From Rhabditoides inermis (taxonomy: Eukaryota; Nematoda; Chromadorea; Rhabditida; Rhabditidae), in assembly GCA_963966185.1 (NCBI GenBank), contig CAWZYM010000110.1, positions 1-64,000 on the forward strand: 64,000 nucleotides of DNA, given 5' to 3'. The notes beneath the pieces were generated by a model. The model did not search any database. It worked only from the letters and a program-made list of their open reading frames with translations, and was not told where the DNA came from. Positions 11,001-23,095 of the stretch are shown here, piece after piece (within the stretch, counting starts at the first letter, position 1; each line of letters starts with the position of its first letter). Position numbers and translations under genes: made by a program.

Positions 11001-13305
11001 ATACTCACCTGGCTCCTCAGGCATCTGCGCGTACCGCTCGTTGAAGTACTTCTTCAGCTCCTTTCCGTGGTTGTGAATGATGTCTCCAGGAGGGTTGTAC
11101 TTCATGCAATTGTCCGCCACCAGTAACACGTCGTCGCGAAACTCGGGCGCCTCCGCGTACTGCTTCGCGTCCATCTTCTTCTTGATTGTGCCCAAGTCCA
11201 TGGGATGCGGGATCACGTCGTAGTAGTCGTACAACTTCAGACCATCCACATCCACAGGCTCGAGGAAAGGCCAAGCAAACGCCTAGAAACAACGACATGA
11301 TACTAAACTGACATAATTTTCAATCACCTTGCACTTCTTCGAAAACAGCTCGTTGATGATCTTGTGACAGTGTTTCATCGCCTCGGTGAGCTTCCCCTTG
11401 AATCGTGGCTTGAACTGGCTGTAGTCGGTTATGTGAACGGGCCGTTTCACAGGCCTACCAGACTCCCTTCGGGCGGATAGCTGCAAAATCAATATAAACA
11501 ATGAAACAATAACACGAAATGTTCACCTTGGCAGCTTCATCCTCGATGGGAGTGGTAGTGTCGGCCTTGCGTTTGACTCCTTTCTGCTGCTTGGTGGGAG
11601 CGATGAGGGGGTTGATCGGGAGAGAGGCAGACGTGGTCGCCTCATCTGCCATCTCCGCGTCGATCGACGAGCTGTCTGCCACACCGCGCTGCACAGACAC
11701 CGACGACTCGCGAGATGCTGCAACACGACCAGTCAGTAACACGGCAAGGACGAGAATAAATGCATGCTGGGTGAAAAGCAACGAAACACAGAACACAGAG
11801 CGGGTTGCGGTTCTGGAGGAGTCATCAGCAAGCAGATATGCAAAACACAGTAGCGGCTCGACCCAACCACCTTCCGCGCACCCGCCCAAGGTCCATGTTA
11901 TGTTGCCTTGTGGCTTCCCTGGTGCCAAACCCCTCGGACCTTGGAGCGTGGCATTATGGAAGTGGTCGAGCACTCGCTCTTCACTCCCACCTCTCGCCTG
12001 CGAACCGCCGCGGATAGCAGTCTTCTTCGCCTTCTGAGGACCGCGCTTTGAAGATGGACGAGCAATCTCCTCCTCCTGGGGGTAGAAACAAATATATTAA
12101 ACTACATTTTTAACGAAAAATCTATGATCTATTTCTAATTCAAAGAAAATAACACACCTTCTCGGGCATGCCCTTTACTCGCTCACGGTACAAGTTTTCT
12201 ACGTTTTTGCACATAAGTGAAACGTCGTCCTCGTTTTGATTGAACGCGTAGCAATTGTTGAACACATGATCAAAGTCCTGAAAAAACTCACATTTTTCGG
12301 CAAATCGTTCATCTTAGCGAGGATCAGCTGTTCGAGATCTTTTGCCATGGTCACAACCCCGTAGTGAGGCGGGTTGTACGTGTAGCAGTTGTTGAACATT
12401 GTCATAATGTCCTAAAGGGAGAACCGGTGAGAAAGAAAAGCGCCATGTGGGTGGCGGTGGGGGTAGCATGCAGACCAAACAGTAAGACTGGGTGCTAGTG
12501 AGCGAGCAACTGACACCGGAACGAACAGACCAACCACCACACACACACTACAGCTGGCAGACAGAATGCACGCGGTTCTCCCTCGCTCTACAGTAAATTG
12601 CGCACTCGAACAGCCAACCTCGCAAAACAGAACACCTGGTCGGTCCGGTGTCACACTACTCACCGCGGGTGCAAACAACAACAAAGAAACGCACCTCCAT
12701 GCAATCCTTGGCCGAATAATAGTAGCAGTTCTTCAACCGCTTTTCAATCGTGGTCATATCCATGGGCTTCTTGATCACTCGGTGATAATCCTACAAGACG
12801 TATGTTACCACAAATAAATGCAATTGCAGTCACTCACTGTGAGTCCAAGGCGAACAGCATCGACTGGCTTGTTGAAAGGCCACGCATGTTTGTGCTTCAT
12901 CGCCTGCTTCAGAACATTGTTCAGGATGTAATCGAGCTGATTGGTATGCCTTGTTGGTTTTCCAAGAGGGGGTATCACTCGTGGCTGAACAATGCCGTTC
13001 ACTGGCTCCTGTAACATTCCGAATAAGTTTTCAACAAATCTTTGTTCTTGTTCTGTTGTTTGTTACGGTCTGCATCATTGTGACATGTAAAAATCAATAG
13101 CAACGTTAACGCGTTGTGAAATCAGGTTTATCGTGTGAGTCATCAATGATAACAACCGCACCTGACGGGGAGATGCCCATGGTGCATCACTGGCAGGACC
13201 CTGCTCAGGATCCTCCTTGGTATCCTCTGGAACGTCAATCGCTAGTCCATTGGATTCCTCGGAAACTCCGGGCTCCTCTTTTGGAACCGACGATCCCGAC
13301 GACAT
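8017..13305 (-). CDS. bet-1: BET family double-bromodomain protein, long BRD4-like isoform
   Basis: A 1,000-residue model. Exons on the minus strand: 13305-13162, 13008-12838, 12790-12695, 12411-12292 (or alternative 12277-12158), 12075-11991, 11717-11527, 11480-11328, 11282-11009, 10955-10774, 10728-10429, 10383-10098, 9963-9871, 9811-9689, 9007-8918, 8864-8709, 8659-8448, 8398-8159, 8103-8017. All phases close. Order: bromodomain 1 (about residues 60-180; NCYTYN carries the acetyl-lysine-binding Asn), bromodomain 2 (about 290-395; [22 protein letters not shown]), NET domain (about 580-660; [19 protein letters not shown]), Ser/Asp-rich segment, Pro/Ala-rich linker, then [16 protein letters not shown] and a C-terminal ANF motif matching the BRD4 C-terminal P-TEFb-recruiting region. 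Known role of the family: binds acetylated histones and couples them to Pol II elongation. The symbol follows the C. elegans orthologue. No GA microsatellites in its introns. Confidence 0.95.
9684..13305 (-). CDS. bet-1: Predicted short BET-1 isoform ending after the Ser/Asp tract
   Basis: If the donor at 9688 is not used, the exon starting at 9811 reads through SDSSDSDSESG to a stop at 9686-9684, giving a 740-residue protein with both bromodomains and the NET domain but no C-terminal P-TEFb-type motif, as in BRD2/BRD3 or short BRD4. The following 680-bp intron contains an AATAAA on the minus strand at 9212-9207, about 475 nt beyond the stop, so intronic polyadenylation could produce it. This is inference from sequence only. 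Confidence 0.5.
12158..12277 (-). other. bet-1: bet-1 alternative exon 4B (duplicate of exon 4A)
   Basis: A second 120-bp, phase-0 exon encoding [18 protein letters not shown] and onward to VKGMPEK. It aligns along its length with exon 4A, keeps the pocket Asn, and ends in a consensus donor (AAG then GTGTG). Its acceptor TTTTTTCAG abuts exon 4A's donor, so both cannot be spliced together by a normal intron; retaining the 14 nt shifts frame and stops at 12199. Confidence 0.85.
12292..12411 (-). other. bet-1: bet-1 alternative exon 4A (bromodomain 1, B-C helices)
   Basis: A 120-bp, phase-0 exon encoding [18 protein letters not shown] and onward to MNDLPKN. It supplies the second half of bromodomain 1 including the conserved Asn of the acetyl-lysine pocket. 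Its donor (AAT then GTGAGT) is only 14 nt before the next acceptor. Confidence 0.85.
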
Positions 13306-13415
13306 CTGAATTGTAAAACAATAAATTATATATTGAACATAATCTACATTTAGAAACGCGAACAACGCGACTTCATAGTCATAATTGTAGCAATGAACGG
13401 CGTCCTTTTCAAAAA

Positions 13416-13425
13416 TTGGCGGGAA
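13416..13425. promoter_or_regulatory. E2F/DP-like site TTGGCGGGAA
   Basis: Matches the classical E2F core (TTSSCGSSAA). It lies 111 bp upstream of the bet-1 start codon. A single motif match only. Confidence 0.35.
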
Positions 13426-14137
13426 GGGACACGCGCGCGTCCTAGAGGTCTACGCTCACAGCGCAGACCGTGCCTATGCTAATCGATTGCCCTGCTGCAG
13501 GCTCAATGACGGATTACTCATTATGGGAATGGAGAAGTACTGTTCTTGTTGCTTTTATGTTTGTACCACGCGATTGCTACTTGTAATCACTTCTCAAAAT
13601 ATGACAAGTATGAGTACAAGTACAATCCACAAGTTATCTAGAATGTTCAATCCGATCGGCGCACGCCCCGCGTCCGCCTCGTGACAAGAGTGCAGAGAAG
13701 CAGAGTCTGCGTCTCTGTCAGTTTCGCAACGGCCACGTAGCCAACAAAACAGCCCCAAATTCTGCACAAACATCGTCAACAGCTAGAACATGGACGTTCC
13801 GGTAGATTTTCTACACGAGAATGTCAAGATCTCACTGAAAACGCCGCATAATGGAGACGAACAAACGGGGGAAGCACAGAGGACGCGGGGCGCACGCGAC
13901 CTAGGAGCGCGCTACAATGAGGCCCCCACGCGAACGCGGTCGCCTTTATCGACCCCCGCCAGAGCGCGCATTTCGCAACGTACAAGATACTTCGTTTTAT
14001 CTTCCCACTACATTTCAACAATAGAATTACTCCCAAGTTACCAGTACGCAGATACAACAATAATACAGAAAATCAACAAAAATATTGGTTTCTTAGGCCA
14101 ACCATTCTCATCCCCAGCGTCCTCTATCTCTGAGCTG

Positions 14138-14158
14138 ATTGGCTGTCGCCATGGTGAC
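14138..14158. promoter_or_regulatory. Inverted CCAAT box (ATTGG) followed by a palindromic RFX X-box
   Basis: ATTGG at 14138-14142 is followed by GTCGCCATGGTGAC at 14145-14158, a perfect 14-bp palindrome fitting the RFX/DAF-19 X-box GTYNCCATGGNRAC. It sits 258 bp upstream of the ruvb-2 ATG. Confidence 0.55.
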
Positions 14159-14415
14159 GCCCCGCCCATTTTATTGTAATAGATGTGTGCGTTGCTATAG
14201 GAATTTGGCTCCTAACACGAAACAAAAATTTTAAATTTTGCGATAGTGCCAATTATTCGTCAATAGTAACGTTTCATTAATTAATGTAATTTTCGAATTT
14301 TGTATTTTTCCAGCAGTCAGCTGTTGTTTTTATTGTTGTTGTTCTATATGGCGCGCACACTGATGATGATCTAATATGTTGTAATTCAGCGTTTGAACAT
14401 ACTTTTTCAGAAAGC

Positions 14416-16247
<1,832 letters not shown>

Positions 16248-16497
16248 GCCTAGTTTCAATTTCCTTTTCTGTTGTCTTGTTACTTTACACCCACTTGGCT
16301 CCCAGTGATGATACTCATAGTTGTTGAATTTTGTTACACCCCCTGTCTTGTCCACGTTGTTGATATTGATGTACGATAAAACTGTAAAATATTCGAAGCG
16401 TAATGTTTTATCCAAATCAACAAACAAAGAAACAACAGAATCTTAAACATCTACTCTATTGAAATATGAACTACTAGTAGACAGAAAAGAACTGGGC

Positions 16498-17454
16498 TCA
16501 GACGAGGTCCTTGAACGAGCGACGCGACTTGTCCTTGTAGTAATAGTCGGGCTCCTCATCCCACAGACCCAGATCGCGCTCGCGGCCAATTTCGTCCTAC
16601 AAACAAAACCCATATCCAAAACCAAAAAAACATTGAAACTTTCAATAGATCAAACAAAACAAAACGCACCTGTTTGTTGTAGTTGTGCTGCATGAGCAGA
16701 TACTTGATGCGCTTCTGCAGATCGTGCCAGCGCTTGGGCGAGTTCTGCTGCAAGCGACCAAGATTGAAAGATTTTCATACACTAGTTCAAGACGACCATT
16801 GAATATAAAACAATGAGGGTTTTTCAAAGTAGAACAAAAAACACACAGCGCACCTGGAGCTTGTCCTTGTACGTGTTCCTGTAGTGGATGAGCTTGACGA
16901 GCTCGTTGGCCTTGTGCTGGCCGGGGAAGCCGCGCAGCCAGCCCGGAGTGTGGTACTGCAACTGCGCCGGATGCAGCGAGCCGTCCCCGAGAAGGTCGAT
17001 CTGAACAAAACAAGTAATAAAAAACCAAGCGAATTTATAAATAGACCACTCACGTAGTCGTTCTGTCCAAAGTGGGCCTGCGAGGGGCGCCACGCGTCGC
17101 GCTGCTTCCACGCCGGACGAGCGACAGGCACACGACAACTAAATGCACAAGGTTACAACGGAGAAATACTACATGAAACAAAACAGAAACAACAGCAACA
17201 ACACACACCCGGGTATCCTGGGCAGCGCCTCGACAGACTGCTGGTGGTAGCGGTACTTGTAGCCGGCGTCCACGACCTCAACACGTAAACAATACACAAA
17301 ACAACATCGCTGACTGTACCTTGTTGCTCGACTTCTCGCGGTCGTCGACAACCCTGGGGACGGCCGAGCGGTCGTGCATGGCGCGCGCAGTCTGCAGCTG
17401 GACGGCCGACGCGGATGGGCCCGCCCTCGGGGCAACACGACCCGCACACAGCAT
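16498..17454 (-). CDS. mrpl-51: Mitochondrial large ribosomal subunit protein mL51
   Basis: Six exons on the minus strand: 17454-17320, 17276-17209, 17138-17054, 17000-16854, 16747-16670, 16596-16498; 203 residues. The first 25 residues (MLCAGRVAPRAGPSASAVQL) are Arg/Ala-rich without acids, a mitochondrial import sequence. The conserved core PGWLRGFPGQHKANEL followed by RWHDLQKRIKYLLMQHNYNK aligns with human MRPL51 (WLRGWKGNELQR then LNKRIRYLYKHFNRHGK). Odd: the vertebrate protein ends at that helix, whereas here a further acidic then basic tail of 32 residues follows (WDEEPDYYYKDKSRRSFKDL). An acceptor-like TAG directly precedes the ATG, which would suit trans-splicing or a 5' UTR intron. 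ints-6 ends 600 bp upstream on the same strand. Confidence 0.85.
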
Positions 17455-18054
17455 CTACACGTCAATGGTACAACAAAGAACAAACAAGTAAAATACTTCA
17501 CTTTGCAGATATCCAAGAGTTCGCATAACTCGTCAATCACATCGACCACACAGTCAAATTTGTATATTTATATTTTTTTTATATTTTAACTTCTGCAACC
17601 TTGTAAATTCTATCGGCTCTCTAAAAAAAGAAAACGTGTGTGCAAATAGGAAAGGGAACAGTTGGACCATGGCATAAGAACCGGGACTGATCTAAATCGG
17701 AAAGAACTCGGCTACTCGCTATATCAAACCAATTCAAAACGCGAGATTTTGAGGAGTGAGAGAATACCGTATAAACGAAAGAGAACAAGACAAATACAAG
17801 TCATCATATAAAAATCAAAGAAAATCCACAGCTGCAATCACACATCGTGTCACATAGTGCAGCGCCCAGTGAGAGATCATCGATTAGCAAAGGAAGAGAA
17901 GAGAGTGGTGAGAGTTGAGAGAGAGAGAACACGGGGCAGAGTGTGCTACCTGTACAGGGAGAGTCAGTTCGCAACCCGAAACGAACCCGAGAGAGGCATG
18001 AGTGGGGAAGAGTGTAGCAGTGTATACAAGCATACACGTCGTCGTCGACGGGGA
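17455..18054. other. Intergenic between ints-6 and mrpl-51
   Basis: 600 bp, same-strand spacer. It holds the ints-6 3' flank and the mrpl-51 promoter. No exon or RNA gene recognised. Confidence 0.6.
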
Positions 18055-21000
18055 TCACGGCCGGACAGCGGTCGACGAGGCTCGCAGTCGTTTCAGGTCG
18101 GCATGCAGCGTGTCCGAGAGCGCTTTCCGCTTGAAGCGCCGCGAGTCTCGCAGAGCAAACTCCAGAAGGCACATCTCGTCCGCCACAGATCCGCCGCAAA
18201 TCTGCGTTCGAATGTCAGCGTGCACTGTCCGCTCTGCAACCATTTCACATTATTTGAAAATTGCAAACGCACACTGACCATTATTGATGCCTCGGACGAG
18301 CTCCGCCAATCGCAGTTTGCGCTTCAAAATCTCTGAATCGGCTAGCGGCGCATTCGAAGGAGCGGGGACGGCCGAGCGAGTTTTCTTCTTGGGCGGTTCT
18401 CGCGACGTCTTCTGCTCATCCACCACCATCACATCGTCATCATCCGCCTCCTCGTCCAAGCCCCACACCTGAGGGGTCACTTCCTGGAAACCAACATTTT
18501 AATAAACACAAGCACACGCAATATCCTCGCCTTGACGACCACGTCTTCCTTGTCCTCCTCGCCGTCCACCTTGCTCGAACCGTTGGCCGTACTCGGCTCC
18601 TGTCCGTCGTCCACCACCATCTTGTCAAACCCATTGAGCATGGGCGACGCGGGCTCCACGTCTATGCCGCTCATCTCGGCCGCGTCGCTCACATCGTCCG
18701 ACAGGTGGGACATGTCGGACATGATGGAGGAGCGCTCGCTCATCGTGCGCCGCCGCTCCCTCCACATCTGCATCGAGTTGGCGGCGAGCGGGCCGGCCTT
18801 CCTGCGGGGGCGCGCCAGGTCGGCGGCGCGTCTGTCCTTGCGCGAGCCCGCCTCCTTGGCCTGCACCGGGCCCTCGCCCACCTCGTCGATCGCCATGCTC
18901 TTCTTGTCCAGCTTGTACGGGTTGCCAAACGCCTTGTGCACTGCCTGCGGTTCCACTTCCCTGCAATACAACACATGGCCACTCCAAAATTGGATCCTCC
19001 CTCTCTACGCACCTCAGCGGTCCGTTTCCAATCGCCTCGTTGCACTTGGCATACTCGTCATAGTTGCCCATCGACGCAATCGGCTGCGAGTGAAGTTCAT
19101 CTAAAACACATTGATGTTTATTAATGCACAACATTCAATGATCCAATTCATAAAAAATAGCCTACCGGCATTCTGCAGCTTGATGTTGGTGCCGGGAAGT
19201 CCTCCTCCGAGCAGTCGTACGTGCGAATCGCTCAGCTGCTGATCCATGTTGGCGCGCAGACGAGGGAACTGCAACAAGTGCATGTCAATCATATCATAAA
19301 GGAAATAGGAAATCTCCATCGACCTACCTGCTGCGTGAGCTGATGTCTCCTGATCAAGAACGGATTTCGGAAACACGCAGCCTGCGGAGCACAACTCCTC
19401 TTCTCCCACAAATGGACCTAGAGCATAGGTAAGACACGTCAAACACACATTACCTACCTGGAACCCGGTTCCATAGTGTTCGCTGGGCACTGGCGCCTCT
19501 GCCTGATCGGGATCCTTGAACAAGTTGTCATCTTCCGGCTGGGGCGTGCCATGTTGCCGCCGCCTCTGCCGCTTGTCCTTCTCCTTGTCCGCCCCGCTCT
19601 CCGCCTGCAGCTTCGGACGCTGCTTCGACATCTTGCCGTACTTGTCCACCGTGATCTGAACACATCAATCAACATCAATTTGCACCACACCAGTGCTTAC
19701 CGTGGTGTTAAGATGCTTGGGCGGCTGTTGCAACATGAGTGCCACCGTCGCGTTGATGCCATCCAACTCGTCCTGTAATACGTTAAGCATCACTTGGATG
19801 ATCACATGGCCGTCACTCACTCGTCCGCTCCTCTTGATGCTCGTCAGATACTGTGCCACGTGCGGGCTCAACCACTGCGACGACGACGGCTCGTCCAGCT
19901 GACCGCCAGTGATCTTCACTCGCAGCAGAGCCTTCTTCAGGTGCTGCAAACAAAAGATGATCACAAAAGTGCAACAAGCAGACTCTACATTATCCTACAG
20001 TATTCTTCACACACTCACCGGAAGATAGTAAGGAGGCACAGTCGCGAGATACTTGTCGAGACGCTGGCGCCACAGCGGAGTCTGCCGCACACTGATGTTC
20101 ACCTAAACCATCACATTTGAAAAGCACGCTCCTTCCCTTTACAATACCTTCTGTTCGTCGATCAGCTTGAGGAGTATGGGGTAGTCGTAGGGCATAATGA
20201 ACAAGTTGACTGCCTGCAGGTTCGACGCCGCTTTCAGGTAGCCAAACGGACGTCCTACACCGTCCACGCGACCCGATCCATTCACAAACACCTGTATAGT
20301 GTAAGGTCATCACACAATACGCATAGTGCACAATTGCCAGCTTACAACCCCTCGCACACCAACCTGCAGACACTGATTCGTGTTGCCCTTCTCAATCACA
20401 TAGTCAGCCAGCGGGGACGGCTCCAGCTCGTACTTGTCAAACGGAAACTCCTGAACACAACACACCACATTGCACATCACCATCATAAATAGCTCGCACC
20501 ACGTACCAGACTGACAATCGCCTCCGTCCACTCCATTCCCAGCACAATCGCTGGGTGAGCCTTGCGAGGCGGAAGCGAGGGCCTGAACCACGGTAACGTG
20601 TGGATGAAACTCTACACATTCACTCACCCATTGTTCCTCTCGTGCCAGAACGCCTCTGGTATGGGCCAGTGTCCGGCTCCCCTGGTGCGGTTGAAGACGA
20701 GCGTGAGTGGGCGCTGCTCGAGCCGCCGCCGCACCAGCATCTCCTCCGCGCGCCGCTTGTCCTCTTCCGCCGTCGCCCTGCCGCCGCCATTCTCCAGACG
20801 ACCGTTCGTGCGCACTGCAAATGGACAGTGAAGATGGCCTAATCACAGCATTACTTGATGTTACAATACTCACTTCCTAGGGTGGAAGGGCAGTCGAATC
20901 GGAGGACGACTCCCTGCATCTGGCACGCGGCCACCAACTGCTCCACACAGCCGACCACTTGCTTGTGCGACGACAGGCAGAACGAACGACCTGAGCAAAT

Positions 21001-22510
21001 GCAAAATGCTCAGCATACACACAAGAGCAAATCAATACAAGTACTATAGTGATAGCAAGCACACTCACCTCCGGTCATTCCGCACAGTCGCTCCACCGTG
21101 TCAATGTCGGGCTCCACCTTCATTCCGGGTGTGAAAGGGGCCGGCTGCGCGGGCACTCGCAACACAACCTGAAACGGCCAGTTAGTTCCACATCGACAAC
21201 AATCGCAAATCACAACATCACAAATTAAAAAAGAAACGCACAGTGTACAATCGCTGATCCCATCGGAACGCCTCCTCGCAGAGCTCCAGTCCCGGCGACA
21301 GCTTGCCGTTTGCAGTCGAGAAGGTAATCTGCAAGATAGAGGGATTGGGATACGGTAGGTGTGAAAAGTGCGAGATGCAGCAACCGCAAATACGAGTTAA
21401 TGACAACCACATGAATCAATAACACACAAAATTCTTTTTAAAAACTCACAGTTTGATCCTTGGTTAGCTCGTAGGTGGACTGGGCGTCCGTGATCGCAAT
21501 CAATACCACCGGCTCCACATAGTGCGGCATGCGACCGCACCCATAGTTGTCAATGCCCGACTGCGCTCTAAACTCCATGATAAATAATTAACATATAGGA
21601 ACTGTGATGAGAGGTTTGGTACATTGACACGTACCGGTTGAGTTGGAGAAACTTGAAGGCACTCGTGATAGCGGGGGCGAGCTGGTTGCGACCACGGGGA
21701 CGGAGTGCACGCAACTGCTCCGTGAATATAGCGTTGCCCTCGCGCCAGCCAGCCTGAAAGGAATCACTGTCCTGACAATATAACGCGTTCGGTCACTACT
21801 CACTACCACGTGATACTCGTGTCAAGATTCACAACAGAGTTACTTGGCGTAAACACCCGCTGCACCCGTTGCAACAAGAGATAAGCACCTAGGCGAGTGA
21901 GTTGTTTCTCATTTCTTATCACAAACGTGAGGCTGGAAAAATGGCGATGTAATGGTTGCGGCGGTGGGTCTACTATGGACGAGATGGATTACTCACTTTC
22001 CCGCCAGATCTCTGTTTCTCTCTCGTCCTTGCAAATGTGCGCTGTTCGCTCGCGAAAAACCAGATGCCCTCTAATCTATTGTGTCACTGCGGGGCTCGCA
22101 ACCCTTGTCCATGTGTGTCATGTGTATAGTTGTGCATTCATTATATCATCAACCCCAAGTCTCCACGGAGCACGCAGACGATAGGAGAAATGTGTCAGGT
22201 AGCCGGTGTGAGCGGACCGTCGCACCGTCTGCGTGCCCCGGTCGGACGGGCACGCACCTTCACGCATTTTGGAAAGTCCTCGGTAGTCAGCAGCATCATT
22301 CGATCGCCGCGCGCGTGCACGTCTCGCGATCGTTGCTGAAAGTGACCATGAACACAAATCAATATGAGAAAAACGTAAATGCCACAAGGCAGCACAAACC
22401 TTGCAAAGGACGTCAACTACTGAGCGGGCGAGGTCTAGATTGGAGGTGCCGAGATAGTTGCGCTGCGCCATTGAGGCACTCGTGTCTACGAGGAACAGCA
22501 GAATCGTCAT
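18055..22510 (-). CDS. ints-6: Integrator complex subunit 6
   Basis: A 931-residue model in 21 exons on the minus strand: 22510-22400, 22335-22258, 21753-21635, 21567-21450, 21328-21242, 21168-21069, 20990-20874, 20814-20628, 20582-20507, 20450-20364, 20291-20148, 20102-20019, 19943-19821, 19772-19701, 19655-19458, 19417-19328, 19268-19166, 19100-19013, 18960-18531, 18483-18279, 18233-18055. N-terminal von Willebrand A domain with a MIDAS-like DTSAS (MTILLFLVDTSASM), then FRWDQRLYT, GHWPIPEAFWHE, FPFDKYELEPSPLADYVIE, FGYLKAASNLQAVNLFIMP, MGNYDEYAK and FGNPYKLDKKSMAIDE, all landmarks of INTS6; the C-terminus has the conserved helical segment ending in RRFKRKALSDTLHADLKRL. INTS6 recruits PP2A to Integrator, which attenuates Pol II and cleaves snRNA precursors. 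The intron 18530-18484 is 47 nt with a GC donor (AAG then GCGAGG). Confidence 0.95.
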
Positions 22511-22967
22511 TGCTCATTGGGCTGATCGATACGCAGATAACTCTACGGAACAACCGCCTACTGCGCAGTGACCGCTACGATTCAAACCGCCACTCGCCAG
22601 CACTCAGTCTGCCGACTGAGCAGAAGCTCCGCCCACCGACCTCTTTTATACTCAAGTCCGCGACGCAACCGCTCCGCACGCAGGCCGTTTCGCGGCGAGA
22701 GTCAGTTTTCCGCGCCTCCAGCTGATTGTTTCTTTTGTTATGTATTTTTACATATTCTATTTACAAAGTGTGTTTGTAGTTTGTATTCTGCTACAAACGC
22801 AATTTACACTACTGCGCGAATGGCTTGTTCATCGGCAGAAATTCTTGTCGAACCGTTTCCATTGTAATTCGCGTGTGAACATAACACGGAAAATAATTTA
22901 ATTTTATTGCACAACCTTTTCAGGAGTGATATCCTTGCTTTGGCGTTGATTGGGACCGGAAGGTAGC
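22511..22967. promoter_or_regulatory. Divergent promoter ints-6 / MED14
   Basis: 457 bp between the two start codons. A GC-rich CTCCGCCCACC block at about 22625-22637 is followed by a TTTATA-like run. A strong acceptor TTTTCAG at about 22917-22923 lies upstream of the MED14 ATG with an in-frame stop just after it, consistent with trans-splicing or a 5' UTR intron. Confidence 0.5.
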
Positions 22968-23055
22968 ATGATGCCGGGCACTCCCCAGCAGTCACCGCTG
23001 GCGTTCGGTCTCCAGCAGCAGGGACAGCACACCCCGCAGATGCAACACCACATGC

Positions 23056-23095
<40 letters not shown>

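Larger units (their letters stand above)
13306..14415. promoter_or_regulatory. Divergent promoter region bet-1 / ruvb-2
   Basis: The 1.1-kb interval separates the start codons of bet-1 (-) and ruvb-2 (+). Promoter-like elements are an E2F-type site (13416-13425) about 110 bp upstream of bet-1 and an RFX X-box with a neighbouring CCAAT box (14138-14158) about 260 bp upstream of ruvb-2. No coding exon was found in it. Confidence 0.55.

Noticed and set aside
12278..12291. A 14-nt intron in bet-1
   Set aside because: Too short for spliceosomal removal; reinterpreted as the spacer between mutually exclusive exons.
13790..14179. 129-codon open frame between bet-1 and ruvb-2
   Set aside because: Lies in the divergent promoter, has no splice context and no recognisable sequence.
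18532..19104. 190-codon plus-strand open frame
   Set aside because: Antisense shadow of the largest ints-6 exon (18960-18531).
16498..22510. ints-6 and mrpl-51 as an SL2-type operon
   Set aside because: Same strand but the 600-bp gap is longer than the usual intercistronic distance of about 100-400 bp and no U-rich signal was evident; left undecided.
22081..22725. 214-codon plus-strand open frame opposite the 5' end of ints-6
   Set aside because: It is the shadow of ints-6 exon 2 and neighbouring intron; ints-6 is supported by homology and phase.
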